In this document: positions 27,843 to 35,389 of the stretch, piece by piece | Numbering within the stretch: position 1 is the first letter of the stretch | How the letters are laid out: every line of letters starts with the position of its first letter | Source: VRUE01 sp963728045 | GTDB taxonomy: Bacteria > Actinomycetota > Thermoleophilia > Solirubrobacterales > 70-9 | Direction of reading: 5' to 3' | Length of the DNA stretch: 64,000 bases | Assembly (NCBI GenBank): GCA_963728045.1 | Contig: CAVSIE010000002.1 | Span: forward strand, 310,001-374,000 | Notes under the pieces: model-generated | Database searches by the model: none | What the model was told of the DNA's origin: nothing | Seen by the model: the letters and a program-made list of their open reading frames with translations, nothing else | Position numbers and translations under genes: made by a program

Positions 27843-28667
27843 ATGACGACCGAGACCCTGAGCCCGCCCGAGCTGAGCACGCTGCGAATCGAGATCGACG
27901 GCGACATCGGCACCCTCACCCTCGACCGCCCCGACGCCTTCAACGCGATGAGCCCGGAGATGATCGGCGAGATGACGACTGCCTTCGCCTGGCTCGCCGA
28001 CCAGGCGCCGCTGCGGGCGCTGATCATCACCGGCTCCGGCAAGGCCTTCTGCGCCGGCGGCGACGTCAACTGGTTCAAAACCGGGGTCGAGGACGACTCG
28101 ATCGACCTGCCCGCGCAGGTGCGGCGCGGCGCCGAGGCCCTGCACACGGCGATCATCGATCTGAGGCGGATCCCTTATCCGGTGATCGCCGCGGTCAACG
28201 GGCCGGCCGCCGGCGCGGGCTTCTCGCTGGCGCTCGCCTGCGACATCAGGATCTCCTCCGAGGCGGCCTTCTTCGCCTGCGCCTACGGACGGATCGGCGC
28301 CTCTCCGGATGGCGGCATGACCTACTTCCTGCCGCGCGTGGTCGGCCCCAGCCGGGCGCTGGAAATCCTCCTCAACGACCCCAACATGAGCGCCCAGGAC
28401 GCGCTGGCCGAGCGGCTCGTCACCGAAGTCGTCGCCCCCGACGAGCTGATGGACCGGGCACGGGCCAAGGCCCAGAAGCTGGCGGCGAAGGCCCCCCACT
28501 ACGTGCGGATGGCGAAGCAGCTCTGCGGCCAGAGCATCGAGAACAGCCTTACCGAGCACCTGCAACTGGAGCGACACGGGATCGCCGACAGCATGGCCAC
28601 CGAGGACCTGCGAGCCGGGGTCACCGCCTTCTTCGGCGGCGAGAAACCGGAGTTCGCCGGCCGCTGA
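27843..28667 (+). CDS. Enoyl-CoA hydratase/isomerase family protein
   Basis: ATG 27843 has GGAGAGAGCG just upstream. The 274-residue crotonase-fold protein has LDRPDAFNAMSPEM, the first oxyanion segment SGKAFCAGGDVNWFK, the second AAVNGPAAGAGFSLALACDIRI, and the active-site region AYGRIGASPDGGMTYFLPRVVG. Asp rather than the second catalytic Glu in the SPDGG position suggests an isomerase or another crotonase reaction rather than classic hydration. It is divergent from uvrC. Confidence 0.93.
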   Translation: MTTETLSPPELSTLRIEIDGDIGTLTLDRPDAFNAMSPEMIGEMTTAFAWLADQAPLRALIITGSGKAFCAGGDVNWFKTGVEDDSIDLPAQVRRGAEALHTAIIDLRRIPYPVIAAVNGPAAGAGFSLALACDIRISSEAAFFACAYGRIGASPDGGMTYFLPRVVGPSRALEILLNDPNMSAQDALAERLVTEVVAPDELMDRARAKAQKLAAKAPHYVRMAKQLCGQSIENSLTEHLQLERHGIADSMATEDLRAGVTAFFGGEKPEFAGR

Positions 28668-28716
28668 GCCGGGTACAGTCCCGGTTGAGGCTCGCTCCCC
28701 GAGGAAAGGACCCAGC

Positions 28717-29181
28717 ATGAAGAAGGTTGCCGCACTTCTCGCCCTCGCCCTCGCCGCCTTTGCGCTCGTCGCCTGCGGCGATGATGACGACGACGGGACC
28801 ACGACCACGACCAGCGACAACGGCGCCGAAACCACCACGGAAACCGGTGGTGGCGAAAAAGCCGCCGGTGGTGCTGGTGGCGGCGGCGGAGCCGCTGCGG
28901 CGCTGGAATTCGAGGCCGACCCGAGCGGGGCACTCGCCTACACGACGACCGAAGCCTCGACCGGAGCCGGCAAAGTGACGCTCGAGTTCAATAACCCCCA
29001 GGCTGTCCCCCACGACGTCGCGATCGAAGAATCCGGTGGCAAAACAGTGGGCCAAACGGACCTGATCACCGAGAGCTCGACCTCGACCACAGTCGACCTC
29101 AAACCAGGCGACTACACCTTCTACTGCTCCGTGCCCGGCCACAGAGAGGCCGGCATGGAAGGCAACCTGACCGTCAAATAG
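28717..29181 (+). CDS. Cupredoxin-like lipoprotein
   Basis: The 154-residue protein has a lipoprotein signal (ALVAC lipobox), an Asp/Thr/Gly-rich spacer, then a plastocyanin-like domain: AVPHDVAIE provides the first His ligand and YCSVPGHREAGM the Cys, second His and Met, a complete type 1 copper site. It is probably a membrane-anchored blue copper electron carrier outside the cell. RBS GAGGAAAGGA lies upstream of ATG 28717, and a perfect hairpin follows the stop. Confidence 0.93.
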   Translation: MKKVAALLALALAAFALVACGDDDDDGTTTTTSDNGAETTTETGGGEKAAGGAGGGGGAAAALEFEADPSGALAYTTTEASTGAGKVTLEFNNPQAVPHDVAIEESGGKTVGQTDLITESSTSTTVDLKPGDYTFYCSVPGHREAGMEGNLTVK

Positions 29182-29192
29182 TCACGAGCCGG

Positions 29193-29220
29193 ATGGCGCC
29201 CGTCACTCGGCGGGCGCCAT
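29193..29220. terminator. Bidirectional hairpin terminator
   Basis: ATGGCGCCCG (29193-29202) pairs perfectly with CGGGCGCCAT (29211-29220) around an 8 nt loop, 11 bp after the cupredoxin stop. The right arm overlaps the final codons of a displaced MaoC gene end on the minus strand, so it probably once terminated that gene as well. Confidence 0.75.
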
Positions 29221-29256
29221 CACGCGCGTCACCGAGTCGCCGACGAAGCAGGCTTT
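29203..29256 (-). pseudogene. Displaced 3' end of the MaoC-like gene
   Basis: Read on the minus strand these 54 bases encode KACFVGDSVTRVMAPAE and a stop. The intact MaoC-like gene upstream ends KPCFVGDSVTRVMAPA. The two segments agree in protein but differ at many third codon positions, so they are diverged homologs rather than a fresh duplication. The HNH gene lies exactly between them. This piece looks like the original end of the gene, cut off when the HNH-carrying DNA arrived. Confidence 0.75.
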
Positions 29257-29259
29257 CAT

Positions 29260-29763
29260 CTACGACATAGGCTGCAGCGTTTCCTTGGTGCGCGCAACCT
29301 TCTCGTGAATCAAAGCCATGGCGACCGCCCCGGCCTCGTCGTAGAGGTCGGCGACGACGGAGCCGAGCTCGTAGGCCGGCGCATACGGATACAGACTGAG
29401 GAACTCCTGCATGCGCTGGTGGCGCTCGGCGGCATCAGGACCCGCGCGTTGGATGATGAAGTCCCGCCAGTCACTCGCATGCTTCATCGAGTTGCACGGC
29501 CCGCAGGCCGGGACGATGTTGCCCCATGCATCGAGACCCAGATCCTTCTTATTCATCGGGATCAGGTGATCGCCATTGACGCGGGCCGGCGTGAGCTCAA
29601 CACCACAAAAGCAACAGCGGCCTCCAAAGAAGTCCAAGACCTCACCCTTAAGATGCTTCTTGCCGAACGGCTCCAAGTCCCGTTCTCGGTCGTATTCCTT
29701 ACCCATTTCTTGGAGGAAGATCCGAACAGCGGTATTGGCGATGTCGGACTGCGACCTAGCCAC
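29260..29763 (-). CDS. HNH endonuclease, probable mobile or homing-type gene
   Basis: The 167-residue protein carries an HNH nuclease: CCFCGVEL (first CxxC), NGDHLIPMNKKDLGLDAWGNIVPACGPCNSMK with the catalytic His in GDHLIP, the Asn in WGNIVPAC and a closing CxxC plus CNSMK. An N-terminal helical part and a C-terminal helix-rich tail of about 70 residues flank it. Start is GTG. GC is visibly lower (about 53% in a sampled line) than neighbours near 70%, and the gene is framed by two versions of the MaoC 3' end, both pointing to recent acquisition. No methylase or partner is adjacent. Confidence 0.88.
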   Translation of the reverse strand: MARSQSDIANTAVRIFLQEMGKEYDRERDLEPFGKKHLKGEVLDFFGGRCCFCGVELTPARVNGDHLIPMNKKDLGLDAWGNIVPACGPCNSMKHASDWRDFIIQRAGPDAAERHQRMQEFLSLYPYAPAYELGSVVADLYDEAGAVAMALIHEKVARTKETLQPMS

Positions 29764-29796
29764 CTGGCCGACCTTATCTCGTCGTAGCCAAGTCGA

Positions 29797-30267
29797 TCAA
29801 GCGGGTGCCATCACGCGGGTGACGCTGTCACCTACGAAGCACGGCTTCTCGTTTCCCTCGACCTCGAGGGTGAAGCGGGTGATTACCTGCCACCAGCCGC
29901 CGCCCTTGTCCTCCATCGAGACGACCTCGGCGCGGGCGCGGACCTTGGAGTCGACGGGGACCGGGGCTGGGAAGCGGATCTTGTCCCAGCCGTAGTTGAC
30001 GCCGAGAGCGAAGCCGCTGGAGGAGATCATCTCCTTGCGGAAGCCGTCGACCAGGGAGAGGGTGAGGTTGCCGTGGGCGATCGTCGTTCCGAACGGGCTC
30101 TCGTTCTTGGCCCGCTCGACGTCGACGTGGATCCACTGGTCGTCGCCGGAGAGCCTGGCGAAGGTGTCGATGTCCTCCTGGGTGACTGTGCGCCACTCGC
30201 TCGGCCCGATCTCCTGGCCGAGTAGCGCCCGCATCCCCTCGACTCCCTGTATCTCGACCGTCGCCAT
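29797..30267 (-). CDS. MaoC-like (R)-specific hydratase domain protein
   Basis: From ATG 30267 the 156-residue hot-dog-fold protein has the MaoC hydratase signature: QEDIDTFARLSGDDQWIHVDVERAKNESPFGTTIAHGNLTLSL, with the catalytic Asp and His of DxxxxH (GDDQWIH) and the downstream IAHG. Such NodN/MaoC proteins hydrate enoyl-CoA substrates. Its last 17 codons are repeated, in diverged form, 540 bp downstream past an inserted HNH gene. The long open frame upstream is a shadow of the protease gene. Confidence 0.93.
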   Translation of the reverse strand: MATVEIQGVEGMRALLGQEIGPSEWRTVTQEDIDTFARLSGDDQWIHVDVERAKNESPFGTTIAHGNLTLSLVDGFRKEMISSSGFALGVNYGWDKIRFPAPVPVDSKVRARAEVVSMEDKGGGWWQVITRFTLEVEGNEKPCFVGDSVTRVMAPA

Positions 30268-30296
30268 CGCGTCGCAGGCTACCGCAGCGGTTTGCG

Positions 30297-31649
30297 CTAC
30301 CGCGGGCCGATCTGGCCGCCGCTGGCGTAGTCGAGCGTCGGCCACTCGGGGCCGGTGGCCGGCAGCACGGTCAGCTGGCCGTCGCCGTTGACGTCGGCGG
30401 CGACAGTTCCCGGGTCGATCGTCAACGACCCGCCCGGCGGCAGGAGTGATGGCGAGTTGCAGTTCCAGTCGATCGGGCCGTCGCCTGGCCAGGCATTGCG
30501 GAATCCCCCGTTCGGCGGATTGTCGGCGGCGCAGAAGTGCTGGATGTAGAAGCGGTGGGCCTCGGGTGGAGCGGAGATCCCGGCTTCCTCGCTGAGGTTG
30601 TTCTCGTCGAGCGCGGGCAGGCTGATCCGCTGGTAGTCGAGGACTTCGGTGAAGCCGTTGCCGGTGTCGGAAACGGCCAGCAGAGAGCTCATCGTGCTGA
30701 GCCTGTTCGGCTGAGCGAAAGGCAGATGGTCTAGGCCGAGGTTGTGGCCGAGCTCGTGCATCAGCACATGCGCAAACGACGGGCCGTCGGTGAAAACGAC
30801 CATCTCCGTCCCGTGCTGATTGGCGACACCAGCCGCCCCCGTCATACCGCAGGTCGGCGCGAAACCGGCAATGTGGAAAGTCCCAATGCGGCTTTCCGGC
30901 AGGTCGACAGCATTGAACACGGCACTGAAGTTGGGGCATCCGCCGGCGTTGAAGATCGCCGAGCCGCCCAGGTTGTAGTTGCGGCTGGGGCAGGAGACGC
31001 CGGCGTCGATGTGGAGAGCGATCCCGGTCGTGCCGTCCGGATTGGAAACAGGGGCGTTGGCGAAGGCGGCGACGATCGCATCGAGCTCCGCGCACGACGT
31101 GTTCTGTCTCAATGCCTCGCTGGCGTAGTTGACCTGGACAAAGATGTCCTTGTGGTTGGGGTCGGCGCCGAGCGAGGCGACCGTGGTCGGTGCGATCGAG
31201 GCCTGGGCAGTCGCATTCCGCCGTTTCGCCCGTTTTTTCTTTTTCACGCATTTGCCCCGTTTCAGCACCCGGCCTTTTTTGCACCTGGGTACGCACTTGC
31301 CTTTGAGTAGCCGCTGTTTGGCAGTGCATCTCGATCCGGTCGGAGCCGACGTCAGCACCGGCGCCTCCCACGCGTAGGGGATGCCGTCGCCGTCCGCGTC
31401 GCTCATGTCGGGCGCCGGTGGCGCGGGCGAAGCGGGCTGTTTCGGCTTCGCTTTCGCTTTTGGCTTTGGCACGCATTTGCCTTTGCGCAGCCGCTGCGTT
31501 TTCTTGCAGGCTTTTTTCTTCGAGACCGAGGCGACGTCGGCTGCGTGGACAACGTCGGGAACACCCACAGCGGCGCATGTCGCGAACCCTGCGACTAGCG
31601 CGAGGGCGCAGATTCTCCACCGCCGGAGCTGACTCAGAGCCAAAGCCAC
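30297..31649 (-). CDS. Secreted metzincin-type zinc protease with Cys/Lys repeats
   Basis: With GTG 31649 the protein has 450 residues and a signal peptide (ICALALVAGFATCAAVGVPDVVHAAD). Residues 48-145 are basic and hold three copies of a short unit ending (L/V)xKGKCVxK or LKRGKCVKK, with paired cysteines, plus a DADGDGIPYAWE calcium-loop-like segment. The catalytic domain has HELGHNLGLDH (298-308), the extended metzincin zinc site, and a later STMSSLLAV Met-turn. It ends with another DVNGDGQ loop. It resembles secreted zinc proteases found in soil actinobacteria. The exact start is uncertain. Confidence 0.82.
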   Translation of the reverse strand: MALALSQLRRWRICALALVAGFATCAAVGVPDVVHAADVASVSKKKACKKTQRLRKGKCVPKPKAKAKPKQPASPAPPAPDMSDADGDGIPYAWEAPVLTSAPTGSRCTAKQRLLKGKCVPRCKKGRVLKRGKCVKKKKRAKRRNATAQASIAPTTVASLGADPNHKDIFVQVNYASEALRQNTSCAELDAIVAAFANAPVSNPDGTTGIALHIDAGVSCPSRNYNLGGSAIFNAGGCPNFSAVFNAVDLPESRIGTFHIAGFAPTCGMTGAAGVANQHGTEMVVFTDGPSFAHVLMHELGHNLGLDHLPFAQPNRLSTMSSLLAVSDTGNGFTEVLDYQRISLPALDENNLSEEAGISAPPEAHRFYIQHFCAADNPPNGGFRNAWPGDGPIDWNCNSPSLLPPGGSLTIDPGTVAADVNGDGQLTVLPATGPEWPTLDYASGGQIGPR

Positions 31650-31683
31650 CGCGGGGACCCTAATCGCGCCGGCCGACGCAAAC

Positions 31684-32088
31684 CTAAGGGCGAACGTCGG
31701 CAAGTCGCAGGGGCGCGTGCCGCGCGATGGCAAGGAAGTCAACGTCTTCGCAAAGAAGCTCGACGTCGTTGCGAATGGCAACAGCAGCGATAAGGCAGTC
31801 GGTGAGCTTGCGTGGGGTCTCGCCTCCGCCGCGGCAGAGCCGGTATATCTCGGCGGCGCTTTCATAATCGGCCGGCCCTTCCAATGCGAGGAACTCAAGG
31901 CCATAGAGCAGGCGACGCAGGCGGTCGCGGTCGGAGTCGTCGCGAGCGCCGGCGAGAATCTCCATCGCGATCGCGTCCGTCCAAGCGAGCCCTGCCCCCT
32001 CCTGCAGGGCGGAGCGCAAGCGCAAGTGAGATGGACTACCGGTAGCGCGCAGGAACTCCACCCAGGCGGAGCTGTCGACGAGGATCAC
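31684..32088 (-). CDS. vapC: VapC-type PIN-domain ribonuclease toxin
   Basis: The 134-residue protein has the PIN acidic set: Asp 5 in MILVDSSAW, Glu 43 in AMEILAGARD, Asp 97 in KLTDCLIAAVAI and Asp 115/117 in EDVDF. It should be a Mg2+-dependent RNA endonuclease. GTG 32088 overlaps the vapB stop by 4 nt (GTGA). Confidence 0.93.
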   Translation of the reverse strand: MILVDSSAWVEFLRATGSPSHLRLRSALQEGAGLAWTDAIAMEILAGARDDSDRDRLRRLLYGLEFLALEGPADYESAAEIYRLCRGGGETPRKLTDCLIAAVAIRNDVELLCEDVDFLAIARHAPLRLADVRP

Positions 32089-32297
32089 AGCTCTGGTATC
32101 TCCTGGCGCGAACGAATCTCGTCTAGGTCGCCGCCCCAGCCGGATCCCTCTGCGGCCAGCAATTCCTTGCGGCTCATCCGGTCGCCGACGAGTCGGCGCA
32201 GGGCGAGGTCGACGGCTTCGCGCTTGCTGCGCAGCCGGTAGAGGCGCATCGCGCGGTCCACCAGCTCGTCGTCGATCTCTATGTTCGTCCGCGTCAT
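32085..32297 (-). CDS. vapB: VapB-type ribbon-helix-helix antitoxin
   Basis: From ATG 32297 the 70-residue protein begins MTRTNIEIDDELVDRAMRLYRLRSKREAVDLALRRLV, a classic ribbon-helix-helix DNA-binding domain of the VapB/DUF2191 group, followed by a C-terminal toxin-binding tail (ELLAAEGSGWGGDLDEIR). It neutralises the coupled VapC and should repress its own promoter at the palindrome just upstream. Confidence 0.93.
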   Translation of the reverse strand: MTRTNIEIDDELVDRAMRLYRLRSKREAVDLALRRLVGDRMSRKELLAAEGSGWGGDLDEIRSRQEIPEL

Positions 32298-32306
32298 GCG
32301 ATCAGA

Positions 32307-32324
32307 ATACACCTCATAGTGTAT
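32307..32324. promoter_or_regulatory. Candidate VapB operator
   Basis: ATACAC-6 nt-GTGTAT is a perfect inverted repeat 10 bp upstream of the vapB ATG, in a locally AT-rich patch; a wider ACACC/GGTGT repeat encloses its right half. Its position fits autoregulation by a VapBC complex. Confidence 0.5.
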
Positions 32325-32377
32325 GAAGGTGTGTAAGTCGCCTGAAATGGCTCTGCCGTGGGGTGTAGCTGCGGCGC

Positions 32378-33718
32378 TCATGCCACTAGGCGGACTTCGA
32401 ATGCGTGAACGAGGAGGGCGCCGGCGCCATCAAGAAGGGCAAGGACGCGGCTGACGTATGCCTGCGTCTCGGGGTAGTCGGGAACGCAATTGCAGGCTTC
32501 GACCGGCGCCGGGCCGGCGTTGTAGGCGGCGAGGGCGAGGGACGGGTCGCCGAACTGGCGCAGCAGGTCGGACATGAGATGGGCCTGGGCGTTGATCGCT
32601 TCGACCGGGTCATAGGGATCGCGCAGGCCGTACGCAGCCGCGGTCGACGGCATGAACTGCGCTATGCCCTGAGCGCCGGCGGAGGAACCCGCGTTGGGGT
32701 CGAAGTTCGACTCGGCCATCAGCTGACCGGCGAGCAGGGCGGCGGAGACGTTCCAGCGAGTCGCGGCGCGCAGCAGCGGCGCCCGGTACTGAGCCGGGAC
32801 GAAGGATGGAAGGCCGCCAGAGCCTGCGAGCGCGCCGTCTCCCCCACCGCCGGTCACCACGGAGTTGCCTGCGGCCGAACAGGGCGCCGGCCCGGCGTCA
32901 AACCCGTAATGCCAGGCCTCCCAGGAGTAGCGCTGGACGAAGCCGAAGCGGCTGGCGTTGGCCGCGAGCCAGCCGTAGGCCGTTTCGGGACCGAGGTCGA
33001 GCTCGGTGGCGCAGCGGTGCAGCGACCGACCCGGAGGCGCGACCCAGCGAGGGTCGGGGTTGGCGGCGAAGAGCGCGGCCTGCTCAGCGTCGGAGCGGAA
33101 GCCGGAGTTGACGACGAGTGTGAGGCCGTCGGACGCCGCCGCAGCCGCCATCCGATCGAAGGCGGCGCCGACGTCCGGCCTCACCCCCTCCCCGCCGCGG
33201 TAGACCAGAGACCCGCTGTAGCCGCCGCCGCTCGCCATCTCCGGCGTTGCCTCGGATGCCGAAGCCGTGGCCGGCGCAGCAGCTTCAGCGACCGCCGAAG
33301 CCTCGACCTCGGTGCGGCCGCCGCCTACGTCGAGGCTGGCGACGATGAGCGCCCTGGCCCGCACCGGGGCGAAGGAGGCCTGGTCCGGGAAGGCGACCCG
33401 CAGCCGCGCCGGCGCGACGCCGTTCGCCTCCGCCGCCTCCCTCGCCGCGCCGCGCGCTCGCAACAGGTAGGCGGCCTTCGGCAGGTGACGCGGATTCGGC
33501 AGGCCGTTGGGAAGGCTCGGCGGGGCGAGCAGGCGTGGCAGGTCGTCGCGCATCGAACGGGCGGCCGAGATCGCGGCCAGGTCAGCTGCCCGCTGCACCC
33601 GTCCCTTGCCGGTAACCGCGCCGGCGATCGCTACCAGCGCCAGCGCCCCGGCGAGCAGCACGAAGGCGCCGCCCAGGACCAGCAGCAGCGCCTGCCCCTC
33701 CTCCCTCCTCGTGCCCAT
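32378..33718 (-). CDS. TadG-like, VanY carboxypeptidase and lytic transglycosylase fusion
   Basis: A 446-residue, three-part protein. Residues 1-150 look like a TadG-related pseudopilin region: EEGQALLLVLGGAFVLLAG helix near the N-terminus, RVQRAADLAAISAARSM. Residues about 165-275 form a VanY/D-Ala-D-Ala carboxypeptidase domain with SLHRCATELDLG (His 234, Asp 241) and WEAWHYGF (His 270). Residues about 305-425 form an SLT lytic transglycosylase with catalytic Glu 336 in LMAESNFDP, GIAQFMPSTA and AAYNAGP. It would be anchored in the membrane and cut both peptidoglycan peptides and glycan. TadE-like genes lie 2.2 kb upstream on the same strand. Confidence 0.9.
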   Translation of the reverse strand: MGTRREEGQALLLVLGGAFVLLAGALALVAIAGAVTGKGRVQRAADLAAISAARSMRDDLPRLLAPPSLPNGLPNPRHLPKAAYLLRARGAAREAAEANGVAPARLRVAFPDQASFAPVRARALIVASLDVGGGRTEVEASAVAEAAAPATASASEATPEMASGGGYSGSLVYRGGEGVRPDVGAAFDRMAAAAASDGLTLVVNSGFRSDAEQAALFAANPDPRWVAPPGRSLHRCATELDLGPETAYGWLAANASRFGFVQRYSWEAWHYGFDAGPAPCSAAGNSVVTGGGGDGALAGSGGLPSFVPAQYRAPLLRAATRWNVSAALLAGQLMAESNFDPNAGSSAGAQGIAQFMPSTAAAYGLRDPYDPVEAINAQAHLMSDLLRQFGDPSLALAAYNAGPAPVEACNCVPDYPETQAYVSRVLALLDGAGALLVHAFEVRLVA

Positions 33719-33740
33719 GCGGGCACCCTGCCCGGGTCGG

Positions 33741-33760
33741 GCGCACGCGTGGCGCGCTCA
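33741..33760. repeat. 20-bp repeat upstream of the TadG fusion gene
   Basis: This sequence (starting GCGCACGCGTGG, ending GCGCTCA) matches 36688-36707 at 19 of 20 positions. Both copies lie 22-23 bp upstream of the start of a Tad-type gene on the minus strand, and related CAATTC..TGTG bases follow. It may be a shared promoter or operator. Confidence 0.5.
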
Positions 33761-33810
33761 CTCGGCCAATTCTGTGTCAACTCGCCGACCGGAGGCCGGC
33801 CCCGGCGGGT

Positions 33811-34812
33811 CTACCGCGCTCGCACCGACGCGACGGTTTCGCGCAGCGTCCCGCGAGCGTCGTGGTGCGGCATCCAGCGCAGCTCGCCGCGCGCCTTTGC
33901 GGTGTCCATCAAGACGGGGCGGCGGACCGCCTCGATCCAGGCCGCCTCGTCGGGGAGGAACGGCATCAGCGCCACCGCCTCGGCGGCGGCGCCAACGGCC
34001 AGTTGCGATGCGGGAACCGGCACTGCGTGCCAGCCGAGCTCATGAGCGAGGTCGGAGATCGTCAGCTGACCCGGCCCTGCCAGGTTGTAGACGCCGGGGT
34101 CGCCGTGCCCGAGGACGGCTGCACATAGCGCCGTGGCGACGTCGTCGTGGTGGACGAGCTGGAAGGGCACGCCGGGGTCCGGCAGGACAGGACGCAGCTC
34201 CGGCACCTTGCCGAGCGCCCAGCGCAGCGGGCCGGGGATGCGCTGCCCCATGGCCAGCAGGGGGATCACGTCGAGCAGCATCGTCGCCTGCGGACCGGCG
34301 ACGATGCAGGGGCGGAAGACGTAGGCGTCGGTGACGGAGTCGTCAAGCGCCTCCGCCAGCTCCTCCTCGACCGCCGCCTTGTGCGCCGAGTAGGGATGGC
34401 GCGCGGTTCCCTTCACCGGCTCGTCCTCGCTGAGCAGCTCCGGCATGCCGCGGCGGAAGCCGTAGGCGGCAACCGACGAGGTGTAGACGAGGCGCTTGGC
34501 TCCAGCCGCCGCGGCGGCCTCGAAGACGTTGCGCGAGCCGCGCAGGTTGATCTCGCGGCTCTCGCCGCCGCCGGCGACGATCACGAAAGCAAGGTGGACG
34601 ACCACATCGGCCTCGCCGACCAGGTCCTCGACCGCCTCGCGATCGAGCACGTCACCGCGCCGATACTCGGTCTTCTCCCAGCCCTGCCCGGCGAGGTCGA
34701 AGGGGCGCCGGGCCATCCCGATCACCCGGTCCACTTCCGGCAGCCGCTCGAGCGCCGAGATGAAGGCCTTGCCGATCTCCCCGGTGGGGCCGGTGACTGC
34801 GACGGTCAGCAC
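33811..34812 (-). CDS. NAD-dependent epimerase/dehydratase family protein
   Basis: From GTG 34812 the 333-residue extended-SDR protein begins VAVTGPTGEIGKAF (NAD loop GxxGxxG), contains LVYTSSVAAYG and the catalytic YSAHK (Tyr and Lys), then a substrate domain with VFRPCIVAGPQ and a conserved FQLVHHDDVA. The sugar-nucleotide or other substrate is unknown. The start overlaps the end of the damaged PIN gene by 7 nt; the frame upstream of the GTG is a shadow. Confidence 0.9.
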   Translation of the reverse strand: MLTVAVTGPTGEIGKAFISALERLPEVDRVIGMARRPFDLAGQGWEKTEYRRGDVLDREAVEDLVGEADVVVHLAFVIVAGGGESREINLRGSRNVFEAAAAAGAKRLVYTSSVAAYGFRRGMPELLSEDEPVKGTARHPYSAHKAAVEEELAEALDDSVTDAYVFRPCIVAGPQATMLLDVIPLLAMGQRIPGPLRWALGKVPELRPVLPDPGVPFQLVHHDDVATALCAAVLGHGDPGVYNLAGPGQLTISDLAHELGWHAVPVPASQLAVGAAAEAVALMPFLPDEAAWIEAVRRPVLMDTAKARGELRWMPHHDARGTLRETVASVRAR

Positions 34813-35202
34813 ACGACGATCTCTATCAAGTCCTCGAGCCCGCGGAGGTCTTTGGCGTTGCGGGTGTAGAGAGGGAGCTCGTTTGCCAAGGCGGTTGCGG
34901 CGATCATCAGGTCGATTGCTCGTCCACCGCGAGGCTTGCGGCCCGTCCGTTCGACCGCGGCATAGACGACACCATATGCACGAGCGCAAGAAGAATCGAA
35001 GGGCAGAGCTTCCAGATTTGTCTCGACAAACTGAAGGTGGCTCTGTCGCCGCGCCTGTGTCAACTCATCCCTGGCAGCACTGGGACCAGTCACAAGCTCG
35101 CCGAGGGGACGAAATCGCAACCTTGGCAGGAAACTGCGAGGCATCGAGGTTACGAATTTCCACCGCGACCGACGTGTCGATCAGACCCCGGTCTTCAGTC
35201 AA
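34806..35202 (-). pseudogene. Frameshifted PIN-domain toxin gene
   Basis: The N-terminal part of a PIN protein (RGLIDTSVAVEIRNLDASQFPAKVAIS) is read from about TTG 35202 in one frame. The rest (LGELVTGPSAARDEL to AIDLMIAATALANELPLYTRNAKDLRGLEDLIEIV) is in another frame that is open from 35144. The break lies near 35105-35125, just before the conserved LGEL helix. Joined, they give a 130-residue VapC with acidic residues at the expected places. It overlaps the stop of a small antitoxin gene, so this was a toxin-antitoxin pair whose toxin is now broken, unless the sequence has an error. Confidence 0.75.
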
Positions 35203-35389
35203 TCCAGTAGCGAGGCGTAGGGTCCTGATCGACGTATCGGTCGATGTCGGCCCGAAGCTCCTCGTAGTCGATGGTCGGAGCGCCTTTGAAGGCAGCGATG
35301 AGCTGCTTCGTCGGGACGAACTGGCGCCGCTTGTACGGCCGCCGCTCACCGACTGGCTTGCCGTCACGCTGGGTCAGTTTCCGAGTCAT
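35195..35389 (-). CDS. Antitoxin of a PIN-toxin pair
   Basis: From ATG 35389 the 64-residue protein reads TRKLTQRDGKPVGERRPYKRRQFVP, a basic N-terminal DNA-binding-like region, then IDYEELRADIDRYVDQDPTPRYWID, an acidic Trp/Tyr tail typical of toxin-wrapping antitoxin ends. Its stop overlaps the likely start of the frameshifted PIN gene. It sits across the 3' end of the Tad-linked 207-codon ORF. Confidence 0.7.
   Translation of the reverse strand: MTRKLTQRDGKPVGERRPYKRRQFVPTKQLIAAFKGAPTIDYEELRADIDRYVDQDPTPRYWID

Noticed and set aside
25931..28720. 929-codon plus-strand open frame over uvrC
   Set aside because: It is antisense to uvrC, with no domain similarity and the typical codon-position shadow of high-GC DNA.
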